Assembly: GCA_963742865.1 (NCBI GenBank)
Contig: CAVUNW010000015.1
Span: 124,001-188,000, forward strand
Reading direction: 5' to 3'
From: Bog-532 sp963742865
Lineage (GTDB): Bacteria > Actinomycetota > Actinomycetes > Streptosporangiales > Streptosporangiaceae
Length of the DNA stretch: 64,000 nt
Positions 25,697-33,611 of the stretch are shown here, one piece after another; position 1 is the stretch's first letter; each line of letters begins with the position of its first letter. The notes below the pieces were generated by a model. It was not told where the DNA came from, made no database searches, and saw only the letters and a list, made by a program, of their open reading frames with translations. Both the position numbers and the translations under genes were made by a program.

Positions 25697-26269
25697 GTGG
25701 TCCAGATCCGGTTCGGCGCTAAGGCCGATGTGCCGGCGATCGCCCGGGTGCGGCACGAGTCCTGGCGTGCGGCCTACGCCGGCATCATTCCGGCCGAGAC
25801 TATCGACCGGGTGACCGGCCGCTACGACGACAAGCAGGAAAAGGCGTGGTTCGAGGCCCGGCCGTGGCGCCTGACGCTGGTGGCGGAGCAGGACCCGCCG
25901 GCCGAGGTCGTCGGCTACGCCTCATATGGTCCCGAACGGTTCCTGGACAGAGTCCCGCGAACGCCGCCGGGCGCCCCGGATTCCGGGCCGGATCGGTGCG
26001 CGGAACTGTACGCGTTGTACGTCGCGCCCGGCTGGTGGTCAACCGGCACCGGCCGGGCGCTAATGCACCGGGTCCTGCACGAGGCCCGGGGCGAGGGCTA
26101 TCCACGGATCACCGTGTGGGTCCTGGAGCGGAACGCCCGCGCCCGCCGGTTCTACGAGCGCGCGGGCTTCCGCCTGCAGGACCGGTCGCACGTCCTGCAC
26201 GAACTCGGCGGGGTCACCGAAGTCAGCTACGAGCAGGATCTGATCCCCGCCGCAACCACCCCGCCGTAA
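25697..26269 (+). CDS. GNAT-family N-acetyltransferase
   Basis: A 190-residue acetyl-CoA-dependent acetyltransferase. The GTG at 25697 begins VQIRFGAKADVPAIARVRHESW, the usual first strand and helix. The acetyl-CoA-binding segment is ALYVAPGWWSTGTGRALMH, followed by ITVWVLERNARARRFYERAGF, typical of the RimI-like group. Substrate cannot be predicted. It follows the secreted protein gene by 19 bases and may share its transcript. Confidence 0.88.
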   Translation: MVQIRFGAKADVPAIARVRHESWRAAYAGIIPAETIDRVTGRYDDKQEKAWFEARPWRLTLVAEQDPPAEVVGYASYGPERFLDRVPRTPPGAPDSGPDRCAELYALYVAPGWWSTGTGRALMHRVLHEARGEGYPRITVWVLERNARARRFYERAGFRLQDRSHVLHELGGVTEVSYEQDLIPAATTPP

Positions 26270-26309
26270 CCACCCGCCATAACGACCCGGCCGTAACTGG
26301 CCCAGGGCG

Positions 26310-26972
26310 TCACCAGCCGCGGGCGCGCCATTCCGCCAGGTGCGGGCGCTCCGTGCCGAGGGTGGTGTCGTTGCCGTGGCCCGGGTACACCCAGGTCGGG
26401 TCGGGCAGTACTCCGAACACCCGCGCCTCCAGGTCGTCCATCAGCGACGTGAAGTCCTTCGGGTTCATCGTCTTGCCCGGGCCGCCGGGGAACAGCGAAT
26501 CGCCGGTGAACAGATGCGGCGACCCGGCGAGCCGGCCCTCGGCGTCGTAGCAAAGGGCGACGCTGCCCGGGGTGTGCCCGCGCAGGTTGATGACGGACAC
26601 GGCCGCGTCACCGAACCGCAGGATGTCCCCGTCGGTGATGTCGTCGTCCACGGGGATCGGCAGTTCGCCGGCGTCCTCCGTGTGCGCGACGACCACCGCG
26701 CCGGTGGCCTGCTGGACCTCTTCCAGCGCCTGCCAGTGGTCGTAGTGCCGGTGCGTCGTCACGATCCAGGTGACGGGCGTACCGCCGATCATCTCGATCA
26801 GCCGGTCGGCCTCGTTGGCCGCATCGATGAGCAGGCCTTCCCCCGTGGCGGTGTCGCGCAGCAGGTAGGCGTTGTTGTCCATCGGGCCGACGGCCAGCTT
26901 CGTGATCTCGAGACCGTCGATCTCACGGATGTCCGGCGGCCCGCCGACTTTCACGTTCCCGGTGTAATTCAC
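26310..26972 (-). CDS. metallo-beta-lactamase-fold hydrolase (glyoxalase II-like)
   Basis: A 220-residue MBL-fold enzyme. The zinc motif is THRHYDHW near residue 93, with further ligands in RGHTPGSV, FTGDSLFPGGPG and YPGHGNDTTLG. These match the glyoxalase II-like subgroup that cleaves thioesters. The start MNYTGNVKVGGPPD is conserved in similar actinobacterial proteins. It faces the GNAT gene tail-to-tail. Exact substrate unknown. Confidence 0.88.
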   Translation of the reverse strand: MNYTGNVKVGGPPDIREIDGLEITKLAVGPMDNNAYLLRDTATGEGLLIDAANEADRLIEMIGGTPVTWIVTTHRHYDHWQALEEVQQATGAVVVAHTEDAGELPIPVDDDITDGDILRFGDAAVSVINLRGHTPGSVALCYDAEGRLAGSPHLFTGDSLFPGGPGKTMNPKDFTSLMDDLEARVFGVLPDPTWVYPGHGNDTTLGTERPHLAEWRARGW

Positions 26973-27081
26973 GAGGCCATGGTACGGGCCGCGGGCCCCG
27001 GCCGCTCGGCGTCAGTGAACACCGATCGCAACCACCTGATTACGATCGTGGACATTGCTGTCATACACCGATGATGTTCCC

Positions 27082-27452
27082 TCAGGAGGCTGGCTCCTGG
27101 TAGATGCCGAGCAGGTTGCCGGCGGATCCCGGAACACGGCGGTGATCTCGGGTGCCTGCCAGCCGATGGGCCGCACGATCTCGCCGCCGTGCGCGACGAT
27201 CGCGGCCACGGTCTCCTCGGCGCTGTCGACCATGATGTCGACCTGCAGCCCTGGCTCGCCCGCCCACGGTTTCCGGTCCGTCACCCACATCCCGCTCACC
27301 CCGCCGGTCGTATCGTCAAAGGCCAGCGTGCCGTCGTCGTGGCGGCGCAGCCCCCAGCCGAAGATCTCGGCGTAGAAGCGGGCCGACGTATCGACGTCGG
27401 TGGCCGGGATCTGCAGGTAGCAGATCTTGCCGTGGTTGCTGGTCGGGGCCAT
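27082..27452 (-). CDS. VOC-family (glyoxalase/bleomycin-resistance-like) protein, one frameshift
   Basis: About 123 residues of a vicinal-oxygen-chelate protein: GKICYLQIPATDVDTSARFYAEIFGW at the start, GVSGMWV, then GLQVDIMVDSAEETVAAI and VFRDP. Near 27121-27128 one base is missing; the expected ending AGNLLGIYQEPAS with a TGA at 27082 continues in another frame. Without the shift the frame runs wrongly to 27012. These small proteins bind a divalent metal or a small ligand; the function here is not known. Confidence 0.82.
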
Positions 27453-27520
27453 CGGTGCCTCCTGGTCAGTGCCTTTGTGGATGCTGCCCGGCCATGCTGT
27501 CCTGCGGATAGCGTGTCCGC

Positions 27521-28513
27521 GTGGCTCACGTTCGGGTACGGTTGCCGTCGCCGCTGGACGAGCTGACCGACGACCGGCTGGCGCGCGCCGGCATCCGGCT
27601 CTACCTTAAGCGGGACGACCTGATCAACCCCGCGTTCCCGGGCAACAAATGGCGCAAGCTGTCCCTCAACCTGGACGCCGCGCGGCGAGCGGGCCACTCC
27701 GCATTGCTCACGTTCGGCGGAGCCTATTCCAACCACATCCGCGCGACCGCCGCGGCCGGCCAGGCGTTCGGGTTCGCCACGATCGGGGTCATCCGCGGCG
27801 AGGAGCACCGGCCGCTCAACCCGTCCCTGCGCGAGGCGGCGGCCACGGGCATGCGCCTGGCGTACCTGGACCGCGCCACCTACCGGCGGAAGACCGACCC
27901 GGACGTCATCGCCGCGCTGCAGGACCAGTTCGGCGACTTCTACCTGCTGCCGGAGGGTGGCAGCAACGGGCTCGCGGCGCGCGGCTGCGCGCGGATCCCC
28001 GCCGAGATCGGAGTGCCGTTCGACGTGATCTGCTGCCCGTGCGGCACCGGCGGCACGCTGGCCGGTATCGCCGGCGGCCTGCGTGACGGGCAACAGGCGA
28101 TCGGCTTCTCCGCCCTGCGCGGCGGCGGCCGTTTCCTGCCCGCCGCGGTCGAGGCGCTGCAACGGGAGGCGTCCAGCGACCCATCAGCCGCAGCGGCCTC
28201 ACCGTCACCGGCCTCTCCAACTCCATTGGCCCCACCAGCACCGGCACCACTAGCACCAGCCCCACCAGCCACCCTGACCACGGCGGCCACACAGGCCCCG
28301 CAAGGTAACTGGGAGATCGACGACCGTTTCCACTTCGGCGGCTTCGCCCGGCGTACCGCGGAACTCGATCGCTTCATCGCCGAATTCACGGCCCGCCACG
28401 GCCTCACCCTGGAATGGGTCTACGTCGCCAAGATGATGTACGGCATCTACGCCCATGCCGGGGACGGCTCGTTCGCCCCCGGCACTACCGTCGTTGCGGT
28501 CATCACCGGCTGA
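27521..28513 (+). CDS. pyridoxal-phosphate enzyme, D-cysteine desulfhydrase/ACC deaminase family
   Basis: A 330-residue fold-type II PLP enzyme. The PLP lysine lies in NPAFPGNKWRKLSLNL near residue 46. Other motifs are TFGGAYSNHIRATAAAG near residue 66, LPEGGSNGLAARG and CPCGTGGTLAGIAGGL (phosphate loop). Such enzymes degrade D-cysteine, 1-aminocyclopropane-1-carboxylate or related amino acids. A 40-residue Ala/Ser/Pro-rich stretch at about residues 222-262 is not part of the usual fold and looks inserted. The GTG start is shared with the family's VxLxSPL-like opening. Separated from the YceI gene tail-to-tail. Confidence 0.85.
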   Translation: MAHVRVRLPSPLDELTDDRLARAGIRLYLKRDDLINPAFPGNKWRKLSLNLDAARRAGHSALLTFGGAYSNHIRATAAAGQAFGFATIGVIRGEEHRPLNPSLREAAATGMRLAYLDRATYRRKTDPDVIAALQDQFGDFYLLPEGGSNGLAARGCARIPAEIGVPFDVICCPCGTGGTLAGIAGGLRDGQQAIGFSALRGGGRFLPAAVEALQREASSDPSAAAASPSPASPTPLAPPAPAPLAPAPPATLTTAATQAPQGNWEIDDRFHFGGFARRTAELDRFIAEFTARHGLTLEWVYVAKMMYGIYAHAGDGSFAPGTTVVAVITG

Positions 28514-28522
28514 CCGGGGACG

Positions 28523-29053
28523 TCAGCTGGGAACGGCCACCGCGTCGATGATGACCTTGACCGTGCGCCCGACCATGCCCTTCATCTTCGTCACCCCGAA
28601 CTGGGTGCGGTCCAGCGTGGCGGTGGCGTGGAACCGGCCGGTGCCGTCCTCGGTGCGGACGTCGTTGATCGTCAGCTCGGTCGGCACGGACACACCGTGC
28701 GCGGTCACCGTGCCCCGCACGGCCCAGCTGTTTCCCTGTGCCCGGGCCCCCTCGCCGCTGAACGTGATCTCGGGGTAGGACTGCGCATCGAGCAGGTTGG
28801 CGGAGGTGACATCCGTATCGCGCTTGGCGTTCCCGGACGAATAGCTCCCCGCATCGATGACGGCTTGTACGCTGGACCGTTCGGGATCATCGGCGATCGT
28901 CACCTCGCCCGACACGAGCCGCATGGTGCCGTGCACGGGGACCAGCCCGAACATGCCCTTCGCGTCGACCCGGACGGTGTTGCGATCGGGATCGAGGCGG
29001 TACGTCCCCGGCGCCGGGGTGGCAGCCGGCCTGGTGGATGAGGACTCGGTCAT
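28523..29053 (-). CDS. YceI-family protein
   Basis: A 176-residue lipocalin-like protein: GTYRLDPDRNTVRVDAKGMFG at the start, HGTMRLVSGEV, SYPEITFSGEGA and TLDRTQFGV. YceI proteins bind isoprenoid-like lipids in a beta-barrel; in actinobacteria many are cytoplasmic, and none of a signal peptide is seen here. The upstream region carries a perfect CTTAC-TG-GTAAG palindrome, so a MarR/HxlR-type regulator encoded elsewhere may control it. Confidence 0.9.
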   Translation of the reverse strand: MTESSSTRPAATPAPGTYRLDPDRNTVRVDAKGMFGLVPVHGTMRLVSGEVTIADDPERSSVQAVIDAGSYSSGNAKRDTDVTSANLLDAQSYPEITFSGEGARAQGNSWAVRGTVTAHGVSVPTELTINDVRTEDGTGRFHATATLDRTQFGVTKMKGMVGRTVKVIIDAVAVPS

Positions 29054-29091
29054 GGAAAAGCCTCCTTAACTGTTTCCTCCGAGTATTTCCC

Positions 29092-29103
29092 CTTACTGGT
29101 AAG
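29092..29103. promoter_or_regulatory. palindromic operator candidate upstream of the YceI gene
   Basis: CTTACTGGTAAG is a perfect 12-bp palindrome 39 bases upstream of the YceI ATG, in a locally AT-richer stretch. The half-site CTTAC is typical of MarR/HxlR-family sites. The binding protein is not identified. Confidence 0.45.
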
Positions 29104-29296
29104 TGCACGGAGCCATTTTCAGCCAGCGCAGCTTGACGGAGTGCCCGGCGCCTCTCGATCAGGGCGAACGTGGCGCGGGCGGAACGGCCGGCCGCTGGTA
29201 TCCAGCCGCTTGGGCGTCCTCGTAGCCTGAAGGGAAGAGGCCGGTAAGTACAGGGTGTTCCAGTAGGGCTGATGCGGTGCAGGAAGCGGCCCGGTT

Positions 29297-29319
29297 TTGT
29301 CGGACCCCCTAGCTAGCAT
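29297..29319 (+). promoter_or_regulatory. RecA-independent DNA-damage-type promoter of uvrA
   Basis: TTGTCGGAC (29297-29305), eight bases, then TAGCAT (29314-29319). It matches the RecA-NDp/PafBC layout and closely matches the promoter of egtABCD in this window. The uvrA GTG lies about 208 bases downstream, so the leader is long. Confidence 0.65.
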
Positions 29320-29454
29320 GGTGTGGCGTCATCTCCACCCTGGACGAGCTGCGCAGATGTAGCACTGGCATCACCATTCGCACAGAACCCGCAAGGACCG
29401 TGGCGCCCAGCCACCGACGTAGATCCGCCCAACCGACGTAAGCCCCACCCGCCC

Positions 29455-29510
29455 AGCCAAGCAAGCACAGCCAAGCAAGCACAGCCAAGCAAGCACAGCC
29501 AAGCAAGCAG
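29455..29510 (+). repeat. 14-bp tandem repeat, four copies, in the uvrA leader
   Basis: AGCCAAGCAAGCAC repeated at 29455, 29469, 29483 and 29497 (the last copy ends in G). It ends next to the AGGGGAG ribosome-binding site. The unit is not a multiple of three, which argues that the region is untranslated leader. Confidence 0.9.
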
Positions 29511-29526
29511 GGGAGCACAGAGCCCA

Positions 29527-32388
29527 GTGGCCGACCGACTTGTCGTTCGCGGCGCACGCGAGCACAACCTCAAGGACATCTCGATTGACCTGCCCCGGGA
29601 TGCCTTGATCGTGTTCACCGGGCTGTCCGGGTCCGGGAAGTCGAGCCTCGCCTTCGACACGATCTTCGCCGAGGGCCAGCGCCGCTACGTGGAGTCGCTG
29701 TCGGCGTACGCGCGCCAGTTCCTGGGCCAGATGGACAAGCCCGACGTCGACTTCATCGACGGGCTGTCCCCGGCCGTGTCGATCGACCAGAAGGCGGCCA
29801 GCCGTAACCCGCGATCGACGGTCGGGACGATCACCGAGATCTACGACTACATGCGGCTGCTGTACGCGCGGGTGGGCAAGCCGCACTGCCCGATCTGCGG
29901 CCGCCCGATCGCGCGGCAGAGCCCGCAGCAGATCGTCGACCGGGTGCTGGAGCTGGAGGAGGGAACCCGGTTCCAGGTGCTGGCCCCGGTCGTCCGCGGC
30001 CGCAAGGGCGAGTACGCGGATCTGCTCCGGGAGCTGCAGACCAAGGGCTACTCGCGGGCCCGCGTCGACGGCCAGGTTGTCCGCCTCGACAGCGCGACCG
30101 GCTCCAGCTCGGACTTGCCGAAGCTGAAGAAGTACGAGAAGCACGACATCGAGGTCATCGTGGACCGGCTCGCGGTGAAGGACACGGCTCGGCGCCGGCT
30201 GACCGACTCGGTGGAGACCGCCCTCGGCCTGTCCGGCGGGGTGGTCGTGCTCGACTTCGTCGACCTGCCCGACAACGACCCGCACCGCGAGCGGATGTAT
30301 TCGGAGCACCTGGCCTGCCTGTACGACGACCTGTCGTTCGATGAGCTGGAGCCGCGATCGTTCTCGTTCAACTCCCCGTGGGGCGCCTGCCCGGACTGCA
30401 CCGGTCTCGGCACGCGGATGGAGGTCGACCCGGAACTGATCGTCCCGGACCCGGCGAAGACGCTGGCCGAGGGCGCGCTCGCGCCGTGGAGCGGCGGGCA
30501 CGTCAGCGATTACTTCGCCCGGCTGGTCGAGGCGCTCGGTGACGCTCTGGGGTTCAACCTGGACACCCGCTGGGAGGGGCTGCCGTCGCGGGCGCGGGAG
30601 GCCCTGCTCAACGGGTTCGACCACCAGGTGCACGTGCGGTACAAGAACCGGTACGGCCGGGAGCGCTCGTACTACACGCAGTTCGAGGGCGTGATCCCAT
30701 ACGTCGAACGGCGGCATGCTGAGGCAGAGAGCGACTCCAGCCGGGAGAAGTTCGCCGGGTACATGCGCGAGGTACCGTGCCCGGCCTGCCGGGGCAGCCG
30801 GCTGAAGCCGATCGCGCTCGCGGTCACGATGGACGACCGGTCGATCGCGGACCTCTGCGCGCTGCCCATTGGCGAGCTGGCCAAGCTCATGCTGGACCTC
30901 AATCTTTCCGACCGGGACCGGCAGATCGCGGCCCAGATTCTGAAGGAGGTCAACGCGCGGCTCGGCTTCCTGCTCGATGTGGGCCTGGACTACCTGAGCC
31001 TGGACCGGGCCTCCGCGACGCTGGCCGGCGGCGAGGCGCAGCGGATCCGGCTCGCAACCCAGATCGGCTCCGGGCTCGTCGGCGTGCTGTACGTGCTGGA
31101 CGAGCCGTCGATCGGCCTGCACCAGCGTGACAACAACCGGCTGCTGGAGACGCTGACGCGGCTGCGTGACCTGGGGAACACACTGATCGTCGTGGAGCAC
31201 GACGAGGACACGATCCGTGCCGCCGACTGGGTGGTCGACATCGGCCCCGGGGCGGGCGAGCACGGCGGCTGGGTGGTCGTGTCCGGCCCCGTTCAGGAGC
31301 TGCTGGCCAGCGAGAAGTCGCTGACCGGCGCGTATCTGTCCGGGCGCGCGTCGATCCCGGTGCCGGAGACCCGCCGGTCGCCGTCGAAGAGCCGCCAGAT
31401 CGTGGTCAAGGGCGCTACCGAGCACAACCTGCGGAGTGTCGACGTGGCGTTCCCGCTGGGCTGCCTGGTGGCCGTGACCGGGGTATCCGGTTCGGGCAAG
31501 TCCACCCTGGTCAACGAGATCATGTACCGCGCCCTGGCCAAGGAGCTGAACGGCGCGCGGACCGTGCCCGGCAAGCACACCCGGATCACCGGGATGAACC
31601 AGCTGGACAAGGTGGTGCACGTCGACCAGGGGCCGATCGGGCGCACCCCGCGATCGAACCCGGCCACGTACACGGGCGTCTTCGACCACGTTCCGGAAGC
31701 TGTTCGCGCAGACCACCGAGGCGAAGATCCGGGGATACCAGCCCGGCCGGTTCTCCTTCAACGTGAAGGGCGGCCGCTGCGAGGCGTGTTCCGGCGACGG
31801 CACGATCAAGATCGAGATGCAGTTCCTGCCGGACGTCTACGTGCCGTGCGAGGTCTGCCACGGCGCCCGGTACAACACCGACACCCTGCAGGTGCACTAC
31901 AAGGGCAAGACCATCGCCGAGGTGCTGGACATGCCGATCGAGGAGGCGGCCGAGTTCTTCGAGCCGGTCCCGGCCATCCACCGGCACCTGAAGACCCTCG
32001 TCGACGTTGGCCTCGGCTACGTCCGCCTGGGCCAGCCCGCGCCCACGCTGTCCGGCGGCGAGGCCCAGCGCGTGAAGCTGGCCTCGGAACTGCAGCGGCG
32101 GGCCACCGGGCGGACCATCTACGTGCTGGACGAGCCCACCACCGGCCTGCACTTCGAGGACATCCGCAAGCTACTGGGCGTGCTCGGCTGCTGGTCGAGA
32201 CCGGGAACACGGTCATCGTCATCGAGCACAACCTCGACGTGATCAAAACCGCGGACTGGATCATCGACCTGGGGCCAGAGGGAGGTTCGGGCGGCGGGAC
32301 GGTCATCGCGACCGGAACGCCCGAGCAGGTCGCGATGGTCGAGGACAGCTACACGGGCGAGTTCCTGAAGAAGCTGCTGAACGTCTGA
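29527..32388 (+). CDS. uvrA: excinuclease ABC subunit UvrA, two compensating frameshifts
   Basis: The damage-recognition ATPase of nucleotide excision repair, about 953 residues. GTG 29527 (AGGGGAG upstream) begins ADRLVVRGAREHNLKDI. Walker A FTGLSGSGKSSLAF, zinc finger CPICGRP, signature and Walker B (LAGGEAQRIRLATQ, LYVLDEPSIGLHQRD), second Walker A VTGVSGSGKSTLVNE, zinc module CEACSGDG and second LSGGEAQRVKLASEL are all present. A T is inserted at 31691-31692 and a base is lost near 32186-32190; between them the protein is in another frame. The flanking frame stays open by chance. Earlier in-frame codons from 29323 are leader. Confidence 0.95.
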   Translation: MADRLVVRGAREHNLKDISIDLPRDALIVFTGLSGSGKSSLAFDTIFAEGQRRYVESLSAYARQFLGQMDKPDVDFIDGLSPAVSIDQKAASRNPRSTVGTITEIYDYMRLLYARVGKPHCPICGRPIARQSPQQIVDRVLELEEGTRFQVLAPVVRGRKGEYADLLRELQTKGYSRARVDGQVVRLDSATGSSSDLPKLKKYEKHDIEVIVDRLAVKDTARRRLTDSVETALGLSGGVVVLDFVDLPDNDPHRERMYSEHLACLYDDLSFDELEPRSFSFNSPWGACPDCTGLGTRMEVDPELIVPDPAKTLAEGALAPWSGGHVSDYFARLVEALGDALGFNLDTRWEGLPSRAREALLNGFDHQVHVRYKNRYGRERSYYTQFEGVIPYVERRHAEAESDSSREKFAGYMREVPCPACRGSRLKPIALAVTMDDRSIADLCALPIGELAKLMLDLNLSDRDRQIAAQILKEVNARLGFLLDVGLDYLSLDRASATLAGGEAQRIRLATQIGSGLVGVLYVLDEPSIGLHQRDNNRLLETLTRLRDLGNTLIVVEHDEDTIRAADWVVDIGPGAGEHGGWVVVSGPVQELLASEKSLTGAYLSGRASIPVPETRRSPSKSRQIVVKGATEHNLRSVDVAFPLGCLVAVTGVSGSGKSTLVNEIMYRALAKELNGARTVPGKHTRITGMNQLDKVVHVDQGPIGRTPRSNPATYTGVFDHVPEAVRADHRGEDPGIPARPVLLQREGRPLRGVFRRRHDQDRDAVPAGRLRAVRGLPRRPVQHRHPAGALQGQDHRRGAGHADRGGGRVLRAGPGHPPAPEDPRRRWPRLRPPGPARAHAVRRRGPAREAGLGTAAAGHRADHLRAGRAHHRPALRGHPQATGRARLLVETGNTVIVIEHNLDVIKTADWIIDLGPEGGSGGGTVIATGTPEQVAMVEDSYTGEFLKKLLNV

Positions 32389-32448
32389 CCGGCCACCACG
32401 GGCAGGGGGGAGCGCCGCCCCGGTGCTCGCTTGCGCGACGATGAGCCA

Positions 32449-33138
32449 ATGACCGCCATCGAGATTGTGACCAGCCACGGCCCGGCGCGGGCCGACCTGG
32501 CCGGGCCCGGCGGCGGTGCGCCGCCGTCGTTCCTGCTGGTCCTCACGCATGGCGCCGGCGGCTCGGTCGATGCGCCCGATCTGCTGGCTGTACGGGACGC
32601 CGCCGTCCGGCTGGGGGGTGCGACCGCGCTCGTCACCCAGCCGTACCGGGTCCGGGGCGCCCGCGCTCCCGGTTCGCCCAGCCGCCAGGACGAGGCGTGG
32701 CGCGAGATCATCGCCGCCCTGCGCGGTGGCTCGTGGTTCACCACGGGGGAGGCGCTACCGGGCACAGGTCTTCCGCTGATCGTGGGCGGCCGGAGCAACG
32801 GCGCGCGAGTGGCGTGCCGCACGGCGGCGGCGGTGGGGGCGAGCGGGGTGGTCGCGCTGGCCTTCCCGCTCCGCCCGCCGGGGGGCCGGGCGGGCCCGGG
32901 AAGCGCCGGGACCTCTGGTCCGCCTGCCCGGGAGGCGGAACTTCACGCTGCCACCGAGGGCGGCGCTCAGGTTCTCGTCGTGAGCGGGGACAGGGATCCG
33001 TTCGGGATTCCCGCTCCGGGTGACGCCATCCGGGTAGTGACCCTGAAAGGCGAGTCACATTCACTTTCGCGCCATCCAGCGGCGGTGACGGACGCGGTCA
33101 CCGGCTGGCTCGGTGGCGTTGTGCCGCTGGTGCGCTGA
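32449..33138 (+). CDS. alpha/beta-hydrolase family protein (KANL3/Tex30-like)
   Basis: A 229-residue alpha/beta hydrolase. It shows LVLTHGAGGSVDAPDLLA (oxyanion region), the nucleophile elbow GGRSNGARVA, the acid VSGDRDPFG and the His in KGESHSL. This is the pattern of the KANL3/Tex30-like family, often annotated as dienelactone-hydrolase-like. Substrate unknown. The gene follows uvrA by 60 bases on the same strand. Confidence 0.85.
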   Translation: MTAIEIVTSHGPARADLAGPGGGAPPSFLLVLTHGAGGSVDAPDLLAVRDAAVRLGGATALVTQPYRVRGARAPGSPSRQDEAWREIIAALRGGSWFTTGEALPGTGLPLIVGGRSNGARVACRTAAAVGASGVVALAFPLRPPGGRAGPGSAGTSGPPAREAELHAATEGGAQVLVVSGDRDPFGIPAPGDAIRVVTLKGESHSLSRHPAAVTDAVTGWLGGVVPLVR

Positions 33139-33371
33139 GAGCGGCGGCGGTTGTCATCCCGGTGGGCGCGGAGGGCCATCTTAGTGTGGCGGTAACCGGC
33201 TGGATCGGAAGCCGGTGCGCGGGATTCACCGCTTGATAACAATCTGACTGCTGACGCTTTAATCGGTGTTGCTGTTTTGTAATCATCCCCGGGAAACGGG
33301 TTCCCGTCCCGGTGCGGAATGCCCGCGATGGGACATTTCGCCGTCCGCTGAATAATTATCCAGCCGGGCCT

Positions 33372-33611
33372 TTAGGCGGCAGGGGCGTGTCCGGGCTGGG
33401 AGATCCTGGTGTTCGACTCGAACACCAGGTCAGTCGGCCGGTGCGGGGCGATCGTGGCCCCACCCGGGAGCAGTTCACCCGTGTCTTCAAAAATAACAAT
33501 CCCGTTGCAGAGCAGGCTCCAGCCCTGATCGGGGTGACTTGCCAGTGTTCGGGCCGCCTCACGGTCCGATGCTGACGCCTCCGGACACTGTGGCGTGTGT
33601 TGGCACATCGC
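33372..33611 (-). CDS. DUF5999 family protein
   Basis: A 79-residue protein: MCQHTPQCPEASASDREAAR, then VASHP-like TLASHPDQGWSLLCNGIVIFEDTGELLPGG and IAPHRP. I recognise it as DUF5999, a small Cys/His-containing family conserved in Streptomyces and relatives, without known function; a structural metal is possible. ATG 33611 is preceded by GAGGAGG. The last 15 or so codons lie beyond the usual end of the family and include a 25-bp perfect palindrome. Confidence 0.85.
   Translation of the reverse strand, partial: AMCQHTPQCPEASASDREAARTLASHPDQGWSLLCNGIVIFEDTGELLPGGATIAPHRPTDLVFESNTRISQPGHAPAA
33405..33429. other. 25-bp perfect palindrome at the DUF5999 3' end
   Basis: CCTGGTGTTCGA (33405-33416), one central base, then TCGAACACCAGG (33418-33429). 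It is coding in the minus frame (around VFESNT) but lies after the conserved DUF5999 core. It would form a very stable hairpin in either transcript or bind a dimeric protein. Confidence 0.7.

Noticed and set aside
29323..29526. N-terminal extension of UvrA by 68 residues
   Set aside because: It contains the 14-bp repeat array, has no homology character, and the GTG at 29527 has a ribosome-binding site and the conserved start.
29527..32388. Programmed ribosomal frameshifting in uvrA
   Set aside because: No slippery heptamer or stimulatory structure at either shift, and one site shares its exact context with an indel in an unrelated gene.
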